Assembly: GCA_903909375.1 (NCBI GenBank)
Contig: CAIVVM010000026.1
Span: 1 to 36,037 of the forward strand
Length of the DNA: 36,037 bases
From: an uncultured Alphaproteobacteria bacterium
GTDB lineage: Bacteria; Pseudomonadota; Alphaproteobacteria; Caulobacterales; Caulobacteraceae
Reading direction: 5' to 3'
The position numbers and the translations under genes were made by a program. The notes under the pieces were generated by a model. That model was given only the letters and a program-made list of their open reading frames with translations. It did not search any database and had not been told where the DNA came from. This document shows positions 32,695-36,037 of this stretch, piece after piece (within the stretch, counting starts at the first letter, position 1; each line of letters starts with the position of its first letter).

Positions 32695-33342
32695 CTAGAA
32701 CTTGTAGCCGACGCCCGCCGACACCACCCAGGGGTCCAGGTTCACCTTGGACTTCAGCGTTCCGCCATTGATGCTGGCATTGGTGTCGAAGAACACCTTC
32801 TTCACATCAAGGTTGGCGCTCCAGGGACCGCCGACCGCAACGTCCACTCCGGTCTGCAGGGCGTAGCCGAAGCCATCCTTCAGCTTGACGCGGAAGCCAT
32901 TCAGATTCTTGCCGTTGTGAAACAGCATGTAATTCACGCCGGCGCCCACATAGGGGCTGACCTGGGCGCCAGGCGCGAAGTGGTACTGCAGCGAGACCAC
33001 AGGGGGCAGGACCCAGGTCTTGTAGACGGTGACGTCGGTCGCGGGGCCGCGAGCCCGGACCTTGTGCTCGGTGGTGGTTGCGATCACCTCGACGGCGACA
33101 TGGTCGCTCAGGAAGTAGGTTAGGCCGAGGGTGGGCTTGTAGTCGGTCTTGACGTCTGCCCGCAGGCCGGTTGCCGCGCCAGCCGCAGTCAGGATCGGGT
33201 CGCTCCCGGACGGCGCGACGGCGCTGCCTCGCACGTTCAGCATCACGAGGCCCTTGGCCTTGGGCTGGAAGTCCTGGGCGCTGGCGACGCCAGCCACGGC
33301 CAGGGCGGCTGCCAGGGCGATGACGCTTGTGAGGGTCTTCAT
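32695..33342 (-). CDS. OmpW-family outer-membrane protein
   Basis: 215 residues. The signal peptide MKTLTSVIALAAALAVAG-VASA is followed by an 8-strand barrel with typical OmpW motifs: LGLTYFLSDHVAVEV, VSLQYHFAP, VSPYVGAGVNYMLF and the terminal VSAGVGYKF with a sorting phenylalanine. OmpW-type porins let hydrophobic compounds through the outer membrane. The ATG at 33342 is chosen because GGAGGA stands 9 bases upstream and it begins the signal peptide; a longer frame to 33498 is spurious. A palindrome about 80 bases upstream may be a TetR-type operator. Confidence 0.92.
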   Translation of the reverse strand: MKTLTSVIALAAALAVAGVASAQDFQPKAKGLVMLNVRGSAVAPSGSDPILTAAGAATGLRADVKTDYKPTLGLTYFLSDHVAVEVIATTTEHKVRARGPATDVTVYKTWVLPPVVSLQYHFAPGAQVSPYVGAGVNYMLFHNGKNLNGFRVKLKDGFGYALQTGVDVAVGGPWSANLDVKKVFFDTNASINGGTLKSKVNLDPWVVSAGVGYKF

Positions 33343-33422
33343 GATCTTGGTCCTCCGGTCTCGGGAAAGGTCCGAACCGAGGGCCCTATCGCGCCGAAAC
33401 TGGCCGCCGCATTTGACATAAT

Positions 33423-33438
33423 TCAAACGAATGTTTGA
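33423..33438. promoter_or_regulatory. Palindrome upstream of the OmpW gene, possible TetR-type operator
   Basis: TCAAAC-GAAT-GTTTGA is a perfect 6-4-6 inverted repeat, of the size and composition often bound by TetR regulators of outer-membrane or lipid genes. It lies 81 bases upstream of the OmpW ATG. No regulator gene is adjacent. The remaining stretch 33439-33867 up to fdxA holds no recognisable gene; TTGACA at 33801-33806 may be the fdxA -35, without a clear -10. Confidence 0.45.
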
Positions 33439-33867
33439 GCGGCATGGGTGTGACGGGATTGACACGCTTCCGGTGCGCCGGGGCCGCTGGCGAAACACCG
33501 TCGAGACAGGGTGATACCGTCAGCAGCCCAGAATCTGCCCGGTCGAACGCCTGATCCAGGGAGAAGCGCTGGCGGGTCGCGTGTGAGAGGTGATGATCGA
33601 TCGGATGAGTGGGATATCCGTCGAACACGACGACGACACGAAACCGTTTTCAAGGTTCACTGCGCCCCTGCCCTCCGTCGCGATGATACGTCATCTCGTA
33701 CGTAACCCTTTCGGCGGCGCGTCCGGGTCGAGCACGACCGGGACGCGCGGACCTATCTGCGTCAACAGAAATCCTGCGGCTGCCCGCAGTCGGCGCGGCA
33801 TTGACAAGAGCTGGCGGCGCCGCGAAAAACCCGCGCCTCTTGCGAGGGCGGAGTCCGACCTTTCCCC

Positions 33868-34209
33868 ATGACCTACATTGTCACCGACGCCTGCATAAAA
33901 TGTAAGTTCATGGACTGCGTGGAGGTTTGCCCGGTCGACTGCTTCTACGAGGGCGAGAACTTCCTGGCGATCAGCCCCGAGGAATGCATCGACTGCGGCG
34001 TCTGTGAACCAGAGTGTCCGGTCGACGCCATCAAGCCCGACACCGAGGACGATCCCGACGGCAAGTGGCTGCGGATCAATACCGACTACGCGAAAATCTG
34101 GCCGAACATAACGGTTAAGGGCGAACCGCCCGCCGACGCCGAAGCCTTCGAGCGCGAAGTGGGCAAATTTGAGAAGTACTTCTCCGAGAAGCCCGGGCGC
34201 GGCTCCTGA
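33868..34209 (+). CDS. fdxA: 7Fe/8Fe-type ferredoxin FdxA
   Basis: 113 residues. The N-terminal cysteine pattern C9-x2-C12-x4-C17-x3-C21-P and the second pattern C40-x2-C43-x2-C46-x3-C50-P bind two iron-sulfur clusters; the four-residue spacing in the first points to a [3Fe-4S]/[4Fe-4S] ferredoxin with Cys25 spare. The C-terminal extension ([21 protein letters not shown]) is standard for alpha- and betaproteobacterial FdxA. It carries electrons in the cytoplasm and is a conceivable but unproven donor for the Rieske enzyme. It is followed by cdnL in the same direction. Confidence 0.95.
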   Translation: MTYIVTDACIKCKFMDCVEVCPVDCFYEGENFLAISPEECIDCGVCEPECPVDAIKPDTEDDPDGKWLRINTDYAKIWPNITVKGEPPADAEAFEREVGKFEKYFSEKPGRGS

Positions 34210-34504
34210 TCGCTGCGCCGCCGGAAGCCCTTCCCCGGGGCCAAGCCTTTCTTTCCGCTTGTTTTTGTGCTAGGGTCGGCTTCGACACGACGCGATGACG
34301 TCGCTCGCGTCGGTCAGTCAAACCAAGAACAGCCGTCCGGGGGATATCACCGGAACAGGCGAAGGGTGTCTTAACAGGTCAGCTTCCGGACACAGTGACG
34401 CCGCCGCCGCAGCTCTCCTGCGGAAGGGATGGTTTTGTCGCTGAGCCAGAGGCGGGGCAGCTTAGCGCCGCGGGCACGCGGACGCATTTTATGAGGTATC
34501 TCGG

Positions 34505-35032
34505 ATGAGCAAGAGCGGTCACGAATTCTCGGTTGGCGATCACGTCGTCTATCCGGCCCACGGCGTGGGTCAGGTGCAGGGCGTTGAGGTGCAGGAAGTC
34601 GCCGGCATCACGCTGGAAGTCTACGTCATCACCTTCGACCACGAGAAAATGACCCTCCGCGTTCCGACCGCCAAGGCCAAGACGGCCGGCCTGCGCTCGC
34701 TGGCCGAAACCGGCGTGGTTTCCAAGGCGCTGACCACCCTGAAGGGCCGCGCCCGCGTGAAGCGCACCATGTGGTCGCGCCGCGCCCAGGAATATGAGGC
34801 CAAGATCAACTCCGGCGACCTGATCTCCATCGCCGAGGTCGTTCGCGACCTGCATCGCGCGGAGAACCAGCCGGAGCAGTCCTACTCCGAGCGCCAGCTG
34901 TACGAGAGCGCCCTTGATCGGATGGCCCGCGAAGTCGCCGCCATCGAGCGCATTGATCGCGATGCAGCCGTCGCCATGCTGAACAAGTCCCTGGTCAAAT
35001 CGCCTGCCCCCGCCGCCGCAGCGGCTGCGTAG
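34505..35032 (+). CDS. cdnL: CarD/CdnL-family RNA polymerase-binding regulator
   Basis: 175 residues. The N-terminal RNA-polymerase-interacting domain (EFSVGDHVVYPAHGVGQVQG) is followed by a helical DNA-binding domain (KGRARVKRTMWSRRAQEYEA, AEVVRDLHRAE, YESALDRMAREVAAIERID). In Caulobacter and Myxococcus, CdnL stabilises open complexes at housekeeping promoters. The alanine-rich tail APAAAAAA is typical. GAGG lies before the ATG. The 295-base gap from fdxA holds a 6-bp hairpin (CCGCAG/CTGCGG, 34407-34423) but no other feature I can name. An intrinsic terminator follows. Confidence 0.95.
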   Translation: MSKSGHEFSVGDHVVYPAHGVGQVQGVEVQEVAGITLEVYVITFDHEKMTLRVPTAKAKTAGLRSLAETGVVSKALTTLKGRARVKRTMWSRRAQEYEAKINSGDLISIAEVVRDLHRAENQPEQSYSERQLYESALDRMAREVAAIERIDRDAAVAMLNKSLVKSPAPAAAAAA

Positions 35033-35054
35033 TCAGACAAATTCACCGATGATG

Positions 35055-35086
35055 ACGCCCGGCCTCACCGCCGGGCGTTTTCATTT
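35055..35086 (+). terminator. Intrinsic terminator after cdnL
   Basis: A 9-bp perfect stem ACGCCCGGC / GCCGGGCGT with a 6-base loop, followed by TTTTCATTT, 23 bases after the cdnL stop. It is the clearest rho-independent terminator in the window. Confidence 0.85.
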
Positions 35087-35125
35087 GGGCGGCAGCGCCA
35101 CAATGCGCTACCAACCGCCCCGCGT

Positions 35126-35202
35126 GGCCTCGTAGCTCAGCCGGATAGAGCAGGGCTTTCCTAAAGCCAAGGTCGGGGGTTCGAGTCCCTCCGAGGCCGC
35201 CA
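35126..35202 (+). tRNA. tRNA-Arg (anticodon CCT)
   Basis: A 77-nt cloverleaf. The acceptor stem GGCCTCG/CGAGGCC, D-arm GCTC/GAGC, anticodon loop TTCCTAA with anticodon CCT (reads AGG), T-arm with GGTTCGAGTCC, and an encoded GCCA 3' end. All stems pair except the outermost anticodon-stem pair (G-A). It lies directly after the cdnL terminator. tRNA-Arg genes are common integration sites, and IS debris begins about 240 bases downstream. The stretch 35203-35444 shows no gene. Confidence 0.95.
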
Positions 35203-35444
35203 CGCAGTCCCTGTTATCCGTCTCTCCACGGGCAGCCGCGGCTGAAAGCCCCGTCATTCCGGGCCTTGCCGGGCTCAATCCGTCATTCGCGCCCGTCTCC
35301 TGGGCGCCAAACCGGGCCTGTTTCCGGCCTATTCGGAGCCCTGTCTCCGCGCATCAGAAAGCGTGACGGTTTCCCTGCTAACAGGGAATTCGGGGCTGGC
35401 AGGTTAACTCCGCCTGATCGCAAGCCGCCCTCCCCTATCCCCAA

Positions 35445-35756
35445 TCAGGCGGCAACCGCCGCTTCCGCCCACGCCTGATGGGCCGCCGCCCGGAACGTCC
35501 GTAGCGTGGATCGGCGGATCAGATGTTCCTGGACGTTGAAGCAGTTGTAGATGGCGGCGTGGGTAGAGAGGAACCGTTGGGCTGAGCCCTGCGACTTGAA
35601 TTTTTGCTGTTTCCGCTCTCGTCGTCGGATCGGAAGGTGGAAGTTCTCAGCACCATTTTTTTCGCGCGTCCCGCGTGGTCGATAAAGTGCATTGAGACCG
35701 AGCTCGCGCATCCCGGCACCGCATCTGGAGACATCTTGCCGTTGGCCTGCACGCAC
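35445..35756 (-). pseudogene. IS6-family transposase C-terminal fragment (second)
   Basis: The minus strand encodes MRELGLNALYRPRGTREKNG, then AENFHLPIRRRERKQQKFKS and the usual C-terminal tail to a stop at 35445. The catalytic Glu of the AEN motif is present, but the two Asp residues and the N-terminus are missing. Homology fades upstream of about 35735. Same orientation and type as the fragment at 27313-27521; the pair brackets the housekeeping genes as direct repeats. Confidence 0.75.
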
Positions 35757-35968
35757 CCTTTCAGGATTTCAGAAAGTCCTGACCGGCGTGAAGGTGGCGA
35801 AATTCCTTCAGATCGAGCGCAGCCTCAAAGCCGCCATCGACCTGCTGAACGCGGCGGCGCGCGGACGGGCTGCGGCTTCGACCCGACGGCAGCTACCCCC
35901 CGATTTTGTTGAAGAAGTCGGCTGCTGGCGCGGGTGTTGGCGGGGCTGTGGCGAGGCGGCCCGCCCCC
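35757..35968. other. Unassigned stretch between two transposase fragments
   Basis: The plus strand contains an open run encoding KVAKFLQIERSLKAAIDLLN among other residues, without a start or recognised family; it may be a fragment of a disrupted gene. CCCCCCGATTTTGTTGAAGA (35897-35916) looks like an IS terminal sequence of the type ending in a TTCTTCAACAAAATC inverted repeat, and probably marks the right end of the transposon whose transposase begins at the window edge. Confidence 0.3.
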
Positions 35969-36037
35969 TCAGGCCATTGCGGGCGCCGGTTGCGGGATCA
36001 GCTTGGCGAGTTTGCGCAGGTTCTGGGCGGTGGCGGC
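35969..36037 (-). mobile_element. Transposase C-terminus (IS5/IS1182-like), cut by window edge
   Basis: The last 22 codons before a stop at 35969 read AATAQNLRKLAKLIPQPAPA-MA. The QNLRKLAKL segment is typical of the C-terminal end of DDE transposases of the IS4/IS5/IS1182 groups. The remainder is outside the window. A likely terminal inverted repeat lies about 50 bases beyond the stop. Confidence 0.6.

Noticed and set aside
1..36037. CRISPR arrays, rRNA genes, riboswitches
   Set aside because: No regularly spaced repeats, rRNA segments or recognisable riboswitch cores were seen when reading both strands.

Overview
The window reads as an alphaproteobacterial chromosome segment. The GC content is high, the TonB-dependent receptors resemble those of Caulobacterales and sphingomonads, and fdxA is followed by a CarD/CdnL gene. 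A Caulobacteraceae-type host (for example Phenylobacterium) is my guess and is not proven. An accessory catabolic region, about 0.5-27.3 kb, is bordered by insertion-sequence debris. A short housekeeping stretch, about 28.5-35.2 kb, follows, and IS fragments close the window.

Left edge (1-565): the first codons of an IS630-type transposase and a 159-bp MITE-like element with long terminal inverted repeats. Catabolic region, left half (566-12154): a TonB-dependent receptor; a DUF3604 lipoprotein; an acyl-CoA-dehydrogenase-fold flavin monooxygenase; two MarR regulators; an alpha/beta hydrolase; an AMP-dependent acyl-CoA ligase; an FMN reductase; and a core-MetE-like zinc methyltransferase. Centre (12176-16111): a tightly overlapping four-gene operon encoding an APH-fold kinase, a divergent enolase, a D-2-hydroxyacid dehydrogenase and an alpha/beta-hydrolase-fold protein whose nucleophile serine is alanine. 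Right half (16278-27251): a VOC-type dioxygenase; a VanA-type Rieske oxygenase; a second TonB-dependent receptor; two Nu-class glutathione transferases; two SDRs; an MFS transporter; two SnoaL-like proteins; a carboxymuconolactone-decarboxylase-family protein; and a DUF3237 protein.

Two sets of repeated regulatory DNA sites connect the scattered catabolic genes. Set 1 (consensus CTTAGCAATCTAACTAT) lies before the first TonB receptor, the CoA ligase, the MetE-like gene/marR pair, the kinase-enolase operon and the Rieske gene, always in the same orientation relative to the gene. Set 2 (GTCAA-N5-TTGAC) lies before the flavin monooxygenase, the VOC dioxygenase, the second TonB receptor and the MFS-SDR-GST operon, with its 3' half-site forming a -35-like TTGACA. 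The simplest reading is two MarR regulons that together run uptake, activation, O-demethylation, ring hydroxylation, ring cleavage and glutathione-dependent steps on an unidentified (probably methoxylated or ether-containing aromatic) compound. The substrate is inference.

Right part (27313-36037): a truncated IS6 transposase tail abutting a complete IS6-family element; ispH; a secreted alpha/beta hydrolase; a CDGSH iron-sulfur protein; hisC; an OmpW-type porin; fdxA; cdnL with a good terminator; tRNA-Arg(CCT); another IS6 tail fragment; and the C-terminus of a further transposase at the edge.
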